From assembly GCF_002504165.1 (NCBI RefSeq), contig NZ_CP021404.1, forward strand, positions 1,116,001 to 1,180,000: DNA of 64,000 nt, read 5' to 3'. This DNA is from Pacificitalea manganoxidans (GTDB lineage: Bacteria; Pseudomonadota; Alphaproteobacteria; Rhodobacterales; Rhodobacteraceae). Shown here one piece after another: positions 19,339-27,939 of this stretch. How positions within the stretch are numbered: position 1 is the stretch's first letter; each line of letters begins with the position of its first letter. The notes under the pieces were generated by a model. The model was not told where the DNA came from. It made no database searches and saw only the letters and a list, made by a program, of their open reading frames with translations. Position numbers and translations under genes: made by a program.

Positions 19339-20241
19339 ATGAGCGCGCTCATCCACAGCATCGAGGGCACCGAGCTTGGCCATCAACTGGCGCTGATGCT
19401 GGCGCTGACGGCGGCGGTGCTGCATGCGATCTTTGGCGCGCTGCAGAAAGGCCGGGTCGATCCGTGGCTGTCGCGCGGCGCCATCGACACATGGCTGGTG
19501 ATCCTGATGCTGCCGGTGGCGCTGTTTCTGGTGCCGTGGCCGCGCGGGATCGAATGGCTGGTGCTGGCAGGCACGATCCCCGTGCATACGGCCTATAAGC
19601 TGGGCACCGCGCTCAGCTACAGCCGGGGGGCCTTTACGGTCGTCTATCCGGTGGTGCGCGGCATGGGACCCTTGTTCACCGTGATCGGCGCATGGCTCAT
19701 CTTTGACGAGACGTTCTCGGGTGTGCAGTGGCTGGGCGTCGGGCTGCTTCTGGCCGGGATCTTCGGTCTGGCGGTCTATAACCTGATCCATGTCAGCATC
19801 GACCGCGACACGCTGGTGCCTGCCTTGTGGCTGGCCGTTCTCACCGGGTTTCTGGTGGCCTGCTACACCACCTATGACGCCTATGGCATTCGGCTGACGC
19901 CGAACCCGTTCACCTTTCTTGCGTGGTTTTTTCTGATCACGGCCTTTGACATGCCGGTCATCGCTTGGTTCCGCTACCGCCGGATGCCGGAGCCGCCGCC
20001 CGTCCGGACGCTGGCCCGGCTGGGGTTCATCGGGGCAGTGATCGCGGTGGGCAGCTTCGGCTCCGTCATGATGGCGACCCGGCTCGACAAGGTCGGCGAA
20101 GCCGCCGTGCTGCGCGAAACCTCCACTGTCTTTGCCGCGCTGATCGGCTGGGTTTTCCTCAAGGAGACGGTCGGACCGCGCCGCTTGGCGTTGATGGCTT
20201 TGATCGCGCTTGGCGCCGTGGTAGTCGAGGCAGGCGGCTGA
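19339..20241 (+). CDS. EamA/DMT superfamily transporter
   Basis: 300 residues from the ATG giving MSALIHSIEGTEL. Ten hydrophobic segments in two five-helix halves fit the drug/metabolite transporter fold. Typical phrases are AVLHAIFGALQKGR at the start, YPVVRGMGPLFTVIGAWLIFDE at the end of the first half, and ETSTVFAALIGWVFLKETVG in the second. Substrate is unknown. It lies 11 bases before the YciB-like gene and is probably co-transcribed with it. In-frame upstream Met codons exist but add low-complexity residues. Confidence 0.88.
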   Translation: MSALIHSIEGTELGHQLALMLALTAAVLHAIFGALQKGRVDPWLSRGAIDTWLVILMLPVALFLVPWPRGIEWLVLAGTIPVHTAYKLGTALSYSRGAFTVVYPVVRGMGPLFTVIGAWLIFDETFSGVQWLGVGLLLAGIFGLAVYNLIHVSIDRDTLVPALWLAVLTGFLVACYTTYDAYGIRLTPNPFTFLAWFFLITAFDMPVIAWFRYRRMPEPPPVRTLARLGFIGAVIAVGSFGSVMMATRLDKVGEAAVLRETSTVFAALIGWVFLKETVGPRRLALMALIALGAVVVEAGG

Positions 20242-20252
20242 GCCCGAGGAAC

Positions 20253-20876
20253 ATGATGACCGATATGACTGACGACACCCCCAAGAAAATCCATCCCGGC
20301 CTGAAAATGGCGCTGGAGATGGGCCCCATCGCCGCGTTCTTCGTGGCCTATCTGCGCCTGAAGGATCAGGTCTACACGATCGGCGGCACCGATTATGACG
20401 GCTTCGTGCTGGTCACCGCCGGGTTCATCCCGCTGCTGCTGATCTGCACCGCGATCCTGTGGAAGCTGACCGGCCATCTGTCGAAAATGCAGATCGTCAC
20501 CGCGATCCTCGTCACCGTGTTCGGCGGGCTGACCGTGTGGCTCAACGACGACCGGTTTTTCAAGATGAAGCCGACGATGATCTACACGCTCTTTGCGGCG
20601 ATCCTCGGCTTTGGCCTGCTGCGGGGCAAAAGCTATCTGCAAATGGTGATGGACGGCGCGATGCCGCTCAAGCCCGAAGGCTGGATGATCCTGACCCGCA
20701 GACTGACGGTGTTCTTTCTGGCGCTGGCCGTGCTGAACGAGGTGATCTGGCGCACGATGAGCACCGACGCTTGGGTGACGTTCAAGACCTTCGGCCTGAC
20801 CATCGCGGTGTTCGGCTTCTTCATGGCGCAGGGCAGCCTCTTCAAACGCTACGGCACCGAGACCCCGAAGGGGTAA
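20253..20876 (+). CDS. yciB: Inner membrane protein of the YciB/IspZ septation family
   Basis: 207 residues, five to six membrane helices. Family features are the opening LKMALEMGPIAAFFVAYLRL, the middle KPTMIYTLFAAILGFGLLRGKSYL (shown in part) and ALAVLNEVIWRTMSTDAWVTFK. YciB (IspZ) is implicated in septation and envelope assembly through contacts with cell-division and elongation proteins. The SD GAGGA ends at 20250; the tandem ATGs at 20253 and 20256 and another at 20265 all stay in frame, so the exact start is uncertain by a few residues. It follows the DMT transporter directly. Confidence 0.9.
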   Translation: MMTDMTDDTPKKIHPGLKMALEMGPIAAFFVAYLRLKDQVYTIGGTDYDGFVLVTAGFIPLLLICTAILWKLTGHLSKMQIVTAILVTVFGGLTVWLNDDRFFKMKPTMIYTLFAAILGFGLLRGKSYLQMVMDGAMPLKPEGWMILTRRLTVFFLALAVLNEVIWRTMSTDAWVTFKTFGLTIAVFGFFMAQGSLFKRYGTETPKG

Positions 20877-20905
20877 GGCACGCAAGGCCGGACGCCCCCG
20901 CCCCC

Positions 20906-22128
20906 GCCCGCGAACAAGGCCACAGGCCGCGCGGGCGAGCGCCTGCCCGTTCCGCGGGCTGGCGCTTGGCCACCGCCGCGCTGACCTCAGGGCGGGGAGG
21001 TATTTGGCTGGGATAAAGCTCACCGCCTCCACCGTCCCAGCGCCACCCTACGGGCAGGCTTCCGTCATGCCCCCGTTAACGGAGCATGGCGCGTCCCTCC
21101 GAACTTAGCGCATCCGCTCTCGGACAAGGCCGAAGGCCGCGAGAGCGAGCGCCTGCCCGTCCCCGCGGGCTGGCGCTTTGCAATCGCCGGGCTGACCTCT
21201 GGGCGGGGGGGATGTGGCACCATTAAGCGCACCCGCTCACCCGTCCCGGCGCCACCCCACGGGCAGGCTACCGTTGCGGTAGACCCAATGGGGCGTCGGC
21301 GAAGTTTGCCCCTGAAGGCGACACTCGAACTCAGCGCACCCGCTCTCGGACAAGGCCAAAGGCCGCGAGAGCGAGCGCCTGCCCGTCCCGCGGGCTGGCG
21401 CTTTGCCACCGTCGCGCTGACCTCGGAGCGGGGAGGTATGCGGCACCATAAAGCACACCCGCTCAACCGTCCCAGCGCCACCCCACGGGCAGGCTACCGT
21501 TGCGGTAGACCCAATGGGGCGTTGGCGAAGTTTGCCCCTAAAGGCGACACTCGATCACAGCACACCCGCTCTCGAACAAGGCCACAGGCCGCGAGAGCGA
21601 GCGCCTGCCCGTCCCCACGGGCTGGCGCTTGGCCACCTCACGCTGACCTCGGAGCGGGGAGGTATGCGGTACCATTAAGCGCACCCGCTCCACCGTCCTA
21701 GCGCCATCCCACGGGCAGGCTAGCGTTCTGCTCGGATTAGCTATGCCTCGTAGCCTCTGAACTCAGCACACCCGCTCTCGAACAAGGCCGAAGGCCGCGA
21801 GAGCGAGCGCCTGCCCGCCCCCCGGGCTGGCGCTTTACCACCTCACGCTGACCTCGGATCGGGAAGGGGTGTGTCTCCATAAAGCGCGCCGCTCAGTCGC
21901 AGCAGCGCCACCCCACGGGCAGGCTCCCGGTGCGCTTAGCCTCCCGACGTGAAGCAACCTTCAATCACAGCACTCCCGCCTGCGAACAAGGCGAAGCGCG
22001 CGGGCGAGCGCCTGCCCGCTTCACGGGCCGGCGCTTTGTAACCGCCGGGCTGACCTCGGGGCGGGGAGGTAGGTGGCACCATTAAGCACACCCGCACACC
22101 CGCCCGAGCGCCACCCCACGGGCAGGCT
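20906..22128 (+). repeat. Intergenic structured repeat family, cluster A (six tandem units)
   Basis: Six complete units at 20906-21060, 21116-21269, 21342-21495, 21568-21721, 21774-21925 and 21978-22128. Each is about 151-155 bp, with 49-72 bp spacers. A unit has hairpin 1 (outer arms GCTCTCG/CGAGAGC or GCCCGCG/CGCGGGC, constant loop side AACAA, inner self-complementary GGCC pair), hairpin 2 (AGCGCCTGCCCG / CGGGCTGGCGCT with one T-T mismatch), a conserved middle with GCTGACCTC and CATWAAGC, and a distal arm AGCGCCACCCCACGGGCAGG plus CT. The second and third spacers are nearly identical, marking a 226-bp tandem duplication. The region from 20877 to 22174 holds no other feature; small open frames here are by-products of the repeats. 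Confidence 0.95.
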
Positions 22129-22174
22129 CATCGTGGCCCCAGCCCGCCCGGCCTTTGCGCGCCTTGCCCGCCTG

Positions 22175-22879
22175 TCAGGGCTTCTTGCCGAACAGGATCT
22201 CCTGCGTTTCGCGCGTCTTGGTCTCGACCCGCTTATCGGCGGCCACCGCGCGGCCTTTCTGCACGGCGGCGCGTCCGCCCACCAGATCGAGCCAGCGTTT
22301 CATATGCGGCTTGTCGTCCAGCGTCTGCTGCTGGCCCTCCCACATCGAGGCCCAGGGCCAAATCGCCATATCGGCAATGGAATAGAAATCGCCCGCCACA
22401 TATTCGGACTTCGCCAATTGCCGGTCGAGCACGCCATAAAGACGCCCGGTCTCGTTGCGGTAGCGGTCCTTGGCATAGGGCAGGTCTTGCGGCGGATCGA
22501 GGTCGGGGGCGTATTTGAGGAAGTGATGCGCCTGACCGGCCATCGGGCCAAGCCCCCCCATCTGCCACATCAGCCACTGATCGACAGCGATCCGGTCGCG
22601 CTGGGTCGGGCCGCAGAACTGGCCGGTCTTGCGCGCCAGATATTGCAGGATCGCGCCCGATTCGAAGATCGAGATCGGCGCGCCATCGGGGCCTTCGGGA
22701 TCGACGATGGCGGGCATGCGGTTGTTCGGAGCGATCTTCAGGAACTCGGGCGTGAATTGCTCGCCCGCGCTGATATTCACCAGATTGACGGTATAGGGCA
22801 GGCCCATTTCCTCCAACGCGATGGAGATTTTCCAGCCATTCGGCGTGGGCCAGTAATACAGCTCGATTGCAGCGGTCAT
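22175..22879 (-). CDS. Glutathione S-transferase family protein, YfcG/Ure2-like
   Basis: 234 residues from an ATG preceded by GAGGAG. The N-terminal thioredoxin-like domain has YYWPTPNGWKISIALEEMG, where TPNG is the glutathione-binding motif of the nu-class YfcG/YghU proteins. NNRMPAIVD (cis-Pro) and FESGAILQYLARK complete the glutathione site. The helical C-terminal domain has DQWLMWQMGGLGPMAGQ, also typical of that subgroup. These enzymes act as disulfide-bond reductases or peroxidases with glutathione. It stands alone, flanked on both sides by structured repeats. Confidence 0.92.
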   Translation of the reverse strand: MTAAIELYYWPTPNGWKISIALEEMGLPYTVNLVNISAGEQFTPEFLKIAPNNRMPAIVDPEGPDGAPISIFESGAILQYLARKTGQFCGPTQRDRIAVDQWLMWQMGGLGPMAGQAHHFLKYAPDLDPPQDLPYAKDRYRNETGRLYGVLDRQLAKSEYVAGDFYSIADMAIWPWASMWEGQQQTLDDKPHMKRWLDLVGGRAAVQKGRAVAADKRVETKTRETQEILFGKKP

Positions 22880-22962
22880 TGGGACACTCCTCTCTTTGCG
22901 GCCAGCATGCCGGGATTCAGCCGGAGGGCAAGGGGCGGCGGGCCGAAAGCGCGAGGGGCGGG

Positions 22963-23643
22963 GCGCTTGGCCACGTTGCGCTGACCTCGGAGTGGGGAGG
23001 GGTGTGTCACCCCAAAGCGCCTGGCTCCAGCCGATCAGCGTCACCCCCACGGGCAGGCTCGCGGTGTGCCAGCCATCTACCGCCAAAACACGACCGAACT
23101 TAACGCACCCGCTCTCGAACAAGCCCGCAGGGCGCGAGAGCGAGCGCCTGCCCGTCCCTGTGGGCTGGCGCTTTGCCACCTCACGCTGACCTCAGAGCCG
23201 GGAAGGTGCGTGGCATCATAAAGCGCACCCGTTCCACCGTCCCGGCGCCACCCCACGGGCAGGCTCGCGTCGCCCCCAGTTTCCCAACGTCTATTCCTCT
23301 TCGATCTCAGCACACCGGCCCCACCTGTCCCGGCGCCACCCCACGGGCAGGCTCCCGTCGCTCCCAGACGACAGAGACTCACAACCTCCGACCTCAGCGC
23401 AGCCGCTCTCGAACAAGCCCGCAGGGCGCGAGAGCGAGCGCCTGCCCGTCCCTGCGGGCTGGCGCTTGGCCACCTCACGCTGACCTCAGAGCGGGGAGGT
23501 TGGTGGCAGCATAAAACGCCCCGCTCACCCGTCCCGGCGCCATCCCACGGGCAGGCTCCCGTTGCGCCCGGTTTCCCGGCATCTAACAACCTCCGATTTC
23601 AGCACACCCGCCTCATCCCTTGTTCGCCACCCCCCGGGCAGGC
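22963..23643 (+). repeat. Intergenic structured repeat family, cluster B (two complete, three partial units)
   Basis: Same family and orientation as the cluster at 20906. Complete units are at 23111-23265 and 23405-23557. Partial units are at 22963-23059 (lacks hairpin 1 and most of hairpin 2), about 23310-23353 (distal part only) and about 23601-23643 (degenerate distal part). In both complete units hairpin 1 keeps the outer arms GCTCTCG/CGAGAGC while the inner stem is GCCC/GGGC instead of GGCC/GGCC, still fully paired. The cluster sits upstream of the GST gene and of the metZ promoter. Confidence 0.93.
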
Positions 23644-23733
23644 GCACATCGCCACACCGCAGATGTCACCCGCGCCACTGGCACCCAAAGCTCCCCCCAG
23701 AGCCCCGCCCGCGCGGCACAGCCCGCCCCGCCC

Positions 23734-23762
23734 TTGACGCATCGCGCCTGCGGGCGTAATCG
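23734..23762 (+). promoter_or_regulatory. Promoter of metZ
   Basis: TTGACG (23734-23739), 17-base spacer, TAATCG (23757-23762). The expected start site, about seven bases on, falls at 23769, the first base of the riboswitch stem, so the transcript would begin directly with the SAM-II aptamer. Confidence 0.7.
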
Positions 23763-23768
23763 CTTCGC

Positions 23769-23822
23769 CGTGGCGCTTTGTTCACCGGATTGCGGGCCAC
23801 GTTAAACATCCCGCTAAAGAGG
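23769..23822 (+). promoter_or_regulatory. SAM-II riboswitch (metA motif)
   Basis: A compact leader aptamer in front of metZ. The P1 stem is CGTGGC (23769-23774) with GCCACG (23796-23801). The loop carries TTGTTCACCGGATTGC, as in SAM-II. After P1 come GTTAAACAT and CCGCTAAAGAGG (23811-23822), whose CCGC pairs back to GCGG in the loop (23792-23795) as the H-type pseudoknot. SAM-II aptamers bind S-adenosylmethionine and shut down methionine synthesis genes in alphaproteobacteria. A T6 run at 23864-23869, after a weak C-rich/G-rich pairing, leaves transcriptional control possible beside translational control. Confidence 0.9.
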
Positions 23823-23887
23823 TCAGGCACAGGGAACCCCCGGCGCTGACTTGGCGGTGGGGATTTTTTATGGCCGGAGGGCATCAC

Positions 23888-25066
23888 ATGAACGACTGGA
23901 ACAACCGCACCAAGCTGGTCCACGGCGGCACGCGCCGCAGCCAATATGGCGAAGTGTCCGAATCGATCTTCCTGACGCAGGGGTTCGTCTACGACACCGC
24001 CGAACAGGCCGAGGCCCGCTTTGTCGAACTGGGTGAAGATGAATTCATCTATGCTCGCTACGGCAATCCCACCGTGCGGATGTTCGAGGAACGCATCGCG
24101 ATGCTCGAAGGCGCCGAGGATGCCTTTGCCACCGCGTCGGGCATGGCGGCTGTCTCGGCGGCGCTGATCTCCATGCTGAAGGCCGGCGATCATGTCGTCA
24201 GCTCCAAGGCGCTGTTCGGCTCCTGCCTGTATATCCTTGAGGAAATCCTGACCCGCTACGGGGTCGAGGTGACCTTTGTCGAAGGCACGGACATCGCGGC
24301 GTGGAAGGCCGCCGTGCGCCCCGACACCAAGGCCTGCTTCCTCGAGTCGATCTCCAACCCCACGCTGGAGGTCATCGACCTGAAGGCCGTGTCCGAGGTC
24401 GCCCATGCGGTCGGCGCGCTGGTCGTCGTCGATAACGTCTTCGCCACGCCGGTTTTCCAACGCTCGCTGGAATTGGGCGCCGATGTCATCATCTACTCGG
24501 CCACCAAACATATCGACGGGCAGGGCCGGGTGCTGGGCGGTGTCGTGCTGGGCACGAAGGACTTCATCCGCAAGACGCTGGAACCCTATCTGAAACATAC
24601 CGGCGGCGCGATGAGCCCGTTCACGGCTTGGGTGCTGCTGAAGGGGATGGAGACGCTGGACCTGCGCTGCCATGCTCAGGCCGATAGTGCATTGGCGCTG
24701 GCACAGGCGCTCGAAGGGCACGCCAAGGTCACCAAGGTGCTGTATCCGCAACTGGACAGCCACCCGCAAAATGCGCTCGCCATGCGGCAGATGACCAAGG
24801 GCGGCACCGTCCTGTCGATTGAAATCGACGGCGGGCAGGAGGCGGCGTTTGCCTTCCTGAACGCGCTGAAGATCTACACGATCTCCAACAATCTGGGCGA
24901 TGCCAAATCGATCGTCACCCACCCCGCGACCACGACTCACCAGCGGCTGAGCGATGCGCAAAAGACCGAACTTGGGATCTCGCCGGGGCTGGTGCGGATC
25001 AGCGTCGGGCTAGAGGATGTGAACGATCTGATCGCCGACGCAAAGGCCGCGCTCGCGTCTCTCTGA
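23888..25066 (+). CDS. metZ: O-succinylhomoserine sulfhydrylase
   Basis: 392 residues from the ATG at 23888 (MNDWNNRTKLVHGGTRRSQ), preceded by GGAGG; an ATG at 23870 is in frame. It is a Cys/Met-metabolism PLP enzyme: ESIFLTQGFVYDTAEQAEAR, YARYGNPTVRMFEERIA, GMAAVSAAL, the PLP site SATKHIDGQGRVLGG with the Schiff-base Lys, and NLGDAKSIVTHPATTTH. Of the family, the sulfhydrylase (MetZ) best fits the HIDGQGR sequence and the SAM-II riboswitch upstream. It converts O-succinylhomoserine (or the acetyl ester) and sulfide to homocysteine for methionine synthesis. Substrate ester choice is not decided by sequence. Confidence 0.92.
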   Translation: MNDWNNRTKLVHGGTRRSQYGEVSESIFLTQGFVYDTAEQAEARFVELGEDEFIYARYGNPTVRMFEERIAMLEGAEDAFATASGMAAVSAALISMLKAGDHVVSSKALFGSCLYILEEILTRYGVEVTFVEGTDIAAWKAAVRPDTKACFLESISNPTLEVIDLKAVSEVAHAVGALVVVDNVFATPVFQRSLELGADVIIYSATKHIDGQGRVLGGVVLGTKDFIRKTLEPYLKHTGGAMSPFTAWVLLKGMETLDLRCHAQADSALALAQALEGHAKVTKVLYPQLDSHPQNALAMRQMTKGGTVLSIEIDGGQEAAFAFLNALKIYTISNNLGDAKSIVTHPATTTHQRLSDAQKTELGISPGLVRISVGLEDVNDLIADAKAALASL

Positions 25067-25165
25067 CCCAAGGACAGAGCCCGGACCGCCGAAACATTAA
25101 CGTTTCCTTCATGACTTGACCCTAGCGTCACCTAAGCGGGCATGCTCGCGGACGCTGGGGGACAT

Positions 25166-26542
25166 ATGACCGATCTGCTGCAATTGACCGACGTGCTGAA
25201 GGCCCGGAACCGGAGCCTGCGCAGCATCCTCGGCATGATCGGCGCGGTCGTCGCATTGGGGCTGGTGCTGGTCTCTGTCATCTGCGCCGATCTGGTGCGC
25301 AGTCAGGCCGCCATCGCCAGCCGCCAGACCGCCCTGATGACCGATCTTGTGCAATTCGAACGCACGATCGGCTATGGCGGCTTTATCCATGAATTCAAGA
25401 ACGCGCTTCTGCGCCCCGAAGACCCCTCCTACCTGCGCGAGGCCCGCGACAGTATGGAGGAGGCGCTGCTGGCGCTCGATGGGATGGAAGCGCAGGTTGA
25501 CGACGGTCGCGGCCTGCGGGGGGGCGGGGCCGATATCGCGCTAGACCTGACCCAGATCCGCGCGACCCTGCTGGCCTATCGTGCCCGCATCGACTGGACC
25601 GAACAGGGCCTGCAACGGGGGCTCAGCGCGCGGGAAATCGACGACCGGGTGCAGGTCGACGACACCGAAGCGCTGCTGAACCTGCAGGACGCGGTGATGC
25701 GCGTGCGCGATGCGCTGGCCCTGCGGCAGGACCAGATCCGCAAGGGTCTTTGGCTGTTGCTGGGGGGGAGCATTGCCGCCGCGTTGCTGGGCCTGTCGGC
25801 GGTGATGGCCGCCTATGCCCATGACCGGCGCCGCGCGCTGAGCTATGCCCAAGGGGTAGCAAAACGGAATTCCGATCTGGAGGAATTTACCCGTATCGCC
25901 GCGCATGACCTGCGCGCGCCGCTCCGCCAGGTCGCGCAACTGGCCGATTTCATTCGCGAAGATGCCTATGAGGCCGGGATGCCGCTGTCCCCCGCCGCGA
26001 CGGAGCATCTGGCGATGATCGAGGCCCGCGTCAGCCGGTTGAGCCGCATGGTCGGCGACACGCTCAGCTATCTCAACCCCTCCGATCCCGCCCGTCATCC
26101 CGAATGGGTCGATCTGCACGCGCTCATCCGCGATGTCACCGATTTCATCACCCCGCCGGGCACCGAAGTGCGGATCGAAGGCGACCTGACCCGCCTCATG
26201 GTGGTCCGCACCGAACTGGAAATCGTGCTGCGCAACTTGGCCGGAAACGCGGTGAAACACGGGCCCGAACGCGGTCTGCGCATCGTCGTGCGCTGCCAGT
26301 GTCGCGGCGACAATTGGTGTATCGAGGTCGAAGACAACGGCCCCGGTATAGACGCGGCCCATCGGGAGCGGGTCTTTGGCATGTTCGCCGCGCTCACCGC
26401 CCCCGCCGAAGCGGAGGTCAGCGGCGTCGGGCTGGCCGTCGTGCGCCGCTTGGTCCGCTCGTGGCAGGGCGACGTCACCATCCGCGACGCCACCCCGCGC
26501 GGCGCGATCTTTGAAATCCGTCTGCCGGTCGCCGCGAACTGA
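25166..26542 (+). CDS. Membrane sensor histidine kinase
   Basis: 458 residues from an ATG preceded by GGGGGA; an ATG at 25142 is also in frame. Two membrane helices (residues about 20-42 and 195-217) bracket a periplasmic helical sensor of about 150 residues. The dimerisation/phosphoacceptor domain has FTRIAAHDLRAPLRQ with His247. The ATPase has NLAGNAVKH (N box), VEDNGPGID (G1) and GVGLAVVRRLVRSWQG (G2). No response regulator is adjacent, so this is an orphan kinase in the window. A GAAAC-N6-GTTTC inverted repeat lies in the 99 bases upstream and could be its control site. The signal it senses is unknown. Confidence 0.9.
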   Translation: MTDLLQLTDVLKARNRSLRSILGMIGAVVALGLVLVSVICADLVRSQAAIASRQTALMTDLVQFERTIGYGGFIHEFKNALLRPEDPSYLREARDSMEEALLALDGMEAQVDDGRGLRGGGADIALDLTQIRATLLAYRARIDWTEQGLQRGLSAREIDDRVQVDDTEALLNLQDAVMRVRDALALRQDQIRKGLWLLLGGSIAAALLGLSAVMAAYAHDRRRALSYAQGVAKRNSDLEEFTRIAAHDLRAPLRQVAQLADFIREDAYEAGMPLSPAATEHLAMIEARVSRLSRMVGDTLSYLNPSDPARHPEWVDLHALIRDVTDFITPPGTEVRIEGDLTRLMVVRTELEIVLRNLAGNAVKHGPERGLRIVVRCQCRGDNWCIEVEDNGPGIDAAHRERVFGMFAALTAPAEAEVSGVGLAVVRRLVRSWQGDVTIRDATPRGAIFEIRLPVAAN

Positions 26543-26711
26543 TCCCGCGGGCAGCTCCCCGCACGCCCGCAGACGTCTCCTCCGGCGGGGCGGTGGCTTG
26601 GACAGGGCGCGCGGGGGCGGCAGGGCAGAAACCCGTCAGGGGCCGTGGCATTTAGGGCGGTGAGGGCTTATCTAGGGGGCGTCCGCCGATACTTCGCCAT
26701 AGGAGGGACAT

Positions 26712-27842
26712 GTGACTATCCTGACCCCCGATCTGCCTTCGCCCCATGATGCCCCTGACCGGGACGAGGCCGCCGCGGCGCTGCGCGTGCTGCGGAACTG
26801 GGCCGCGCGTGCGACTTCGGCGGAGCGTGCGGCATTGGCGCCTGACCTGACCGCATTGGCGGGCGTCTCCGCAGATGCCGCGCCGCAGACCGCCGCCGCG
26901 GCCCCCTCACGCCGCTATGACAGCACTTTCGTGCCGGATGCCGCCTATCGCGCGACGATGCCCGATCTGCAAAACGGACCGGCAAGCCTGATCCGCGGCG
27001 CGCACGCGCCCTTGCAGCATGTGGGGATTTCGGGCTTTCGCCTGCCGCTTTTGTGGGCCGGGCGGGACGGGGTGGCGCAGCGGCTCGAAACCCGCGTGAC
27101 CGGCACTGTCAGCCTCGATGCGGAGGCGAAGGGCATCAATATGAGCCGGATCATGCGCAGCTTCTACACCCATGCCGAACGGCTGATGGGGATTGAGGCG
27201 CTGGATGCCGCGCTGGACGATTACCGCCGGGATCTGGACAGTTTCGATGCGCGCATTCTGCTGGAATTTTCCCTGCCGCTGCGGGTCGATAGCCTGCGAT
27301 CGGGGCTGGCGGGCTGGCAATATTACGACGTGCAGGTCGAGGTCATCGACCACGGCGGCGTGCGCACCCGCATTCTGCATCTCGATTACGTCTATAGCTC
27401 CACCTGCCCCTGTTCGCTGGAATTGGCCGAACACGCGCGGGCGGTGCGGGGGCAACTGGCGACGCCGCATTCCCAGCGGTCCGTGGCCCGGCTTTCAGGC
27501 GTCCTGTCCGACCCGGACAGCGCGCTGGTCGACCTGATCGAAGACCTGATCGCGGGCTGCCGTGACGCGGTGCCGACGGAAACGCAGGTGATGGTAAAGC
27601 GCGAGGACGAACAGGCATTCGCCGAATTGAACGCGGCAAACCCGATCTTCGTCGAAGATGCCGCGCGGCTGTTTTGTGCCGCCCTGCGCGCCGATCCCCG
27701 GATCGGCGATTTCCGCGTCGTGGCCAGCCATCAGGAAAGCCTGCACAGCCATGATGCCGTCAGCGTGCTGACCGAAGGGCCGCTGTTTGCCCAGCCGGGG
27801 CTGGAGCCGGGCCTGTTTGACGCACTGCGCCGGGGCGCCTGA
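26712..27842 (+). CDS. folE2: GTP cyclohydrolase FolE2 (type IB)
   Basis: 376 residues from a GTG preceded by AGGAGGG (an overlapping ATG runs straight into TGA). Family motifs are HVGISGFRLPLLW, EAKGINMSRIMRSFYTHAE, the metal/catalytic Cys region YSSTCPCSLELAEHAR, and ASHQESLHSHDAVS near the C-terminus. FolE2 converts GTP to dihydroneopterin triphosphate, the first step to folate and related pterins. It can use metals other than zinc, and in many bacteria it replaces the zinc-dependent FolE. No Zur box was recognised. It converges with parE across a hairpin. Confidence 0.95.
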   Translation: MTILTPDLPSPHDAPDRDEAAAALRVLRNWAARATSAERAALAPDLTALAGVSADAAPQTAAAAPSRRYDSTFVPDAAYRATMPDLQNGPASLIRGAHAPLQHVGISGFRLPLLWAGRDGVAQRLETRVTGTVSLDAEAKGINMSRIMRSFYTHAERLMGIEALDAALDDYRRDLDSFDARILLEFSLPLRVDSLRSGLAGWQYYDVQVEVIDHGGVRTRILHLDYVYSSTCPCSLELAEHARAVRGQLATPHSQRSVARLSGVLSDPDSALVDLIEDLIAGCRDAVPTETQVMVKREDEQAFAELNAANPIFVEDAARLFCAALRADPRIGDFRVVASHQESLHSHDAVSVLTEGPLFAQPGLEPGLFDALRRGA

Positions 27843-27870
27843 CCGCCGGATAGGCGGGTAGGCGATCAGG

Positions 27871-27891
27871 GGCGGCCCGGTGGGGGCCGCC
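27871..27891. terminator. Hairpin between convergent folE2 and parE
   Basis: Perfect 8-bp stem GGCGGCCC / GGGCCGCC with a 5-base loop between two convergent genes. No T-run follows on either strand, so it is a probable, not certain, terminator for both. Confidence 0.5.
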
Positions 27892-27939
27892 AGCCATGTC
27901 AGGGCAAATCGAAACCGCGCGCGGCGCGGGATCCGGCCC

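Noticed and set aside
20906-22128. CRISPR array
   Set aside because: Units are 150 bp with internal hairpins and duplicated spacers, not 25-40 bp repeats with unique spacers, and no cas genes are present.
20877-22174. Open frames inside the repeat clusters (also at 23077-23589, 31935-32281 and 44220-45066), some over 130 codons
   Set aside because: They arise on both strands from the same GC-rich repeat, have no ribosome binding sites, and their translations simply follow the repeat unit.
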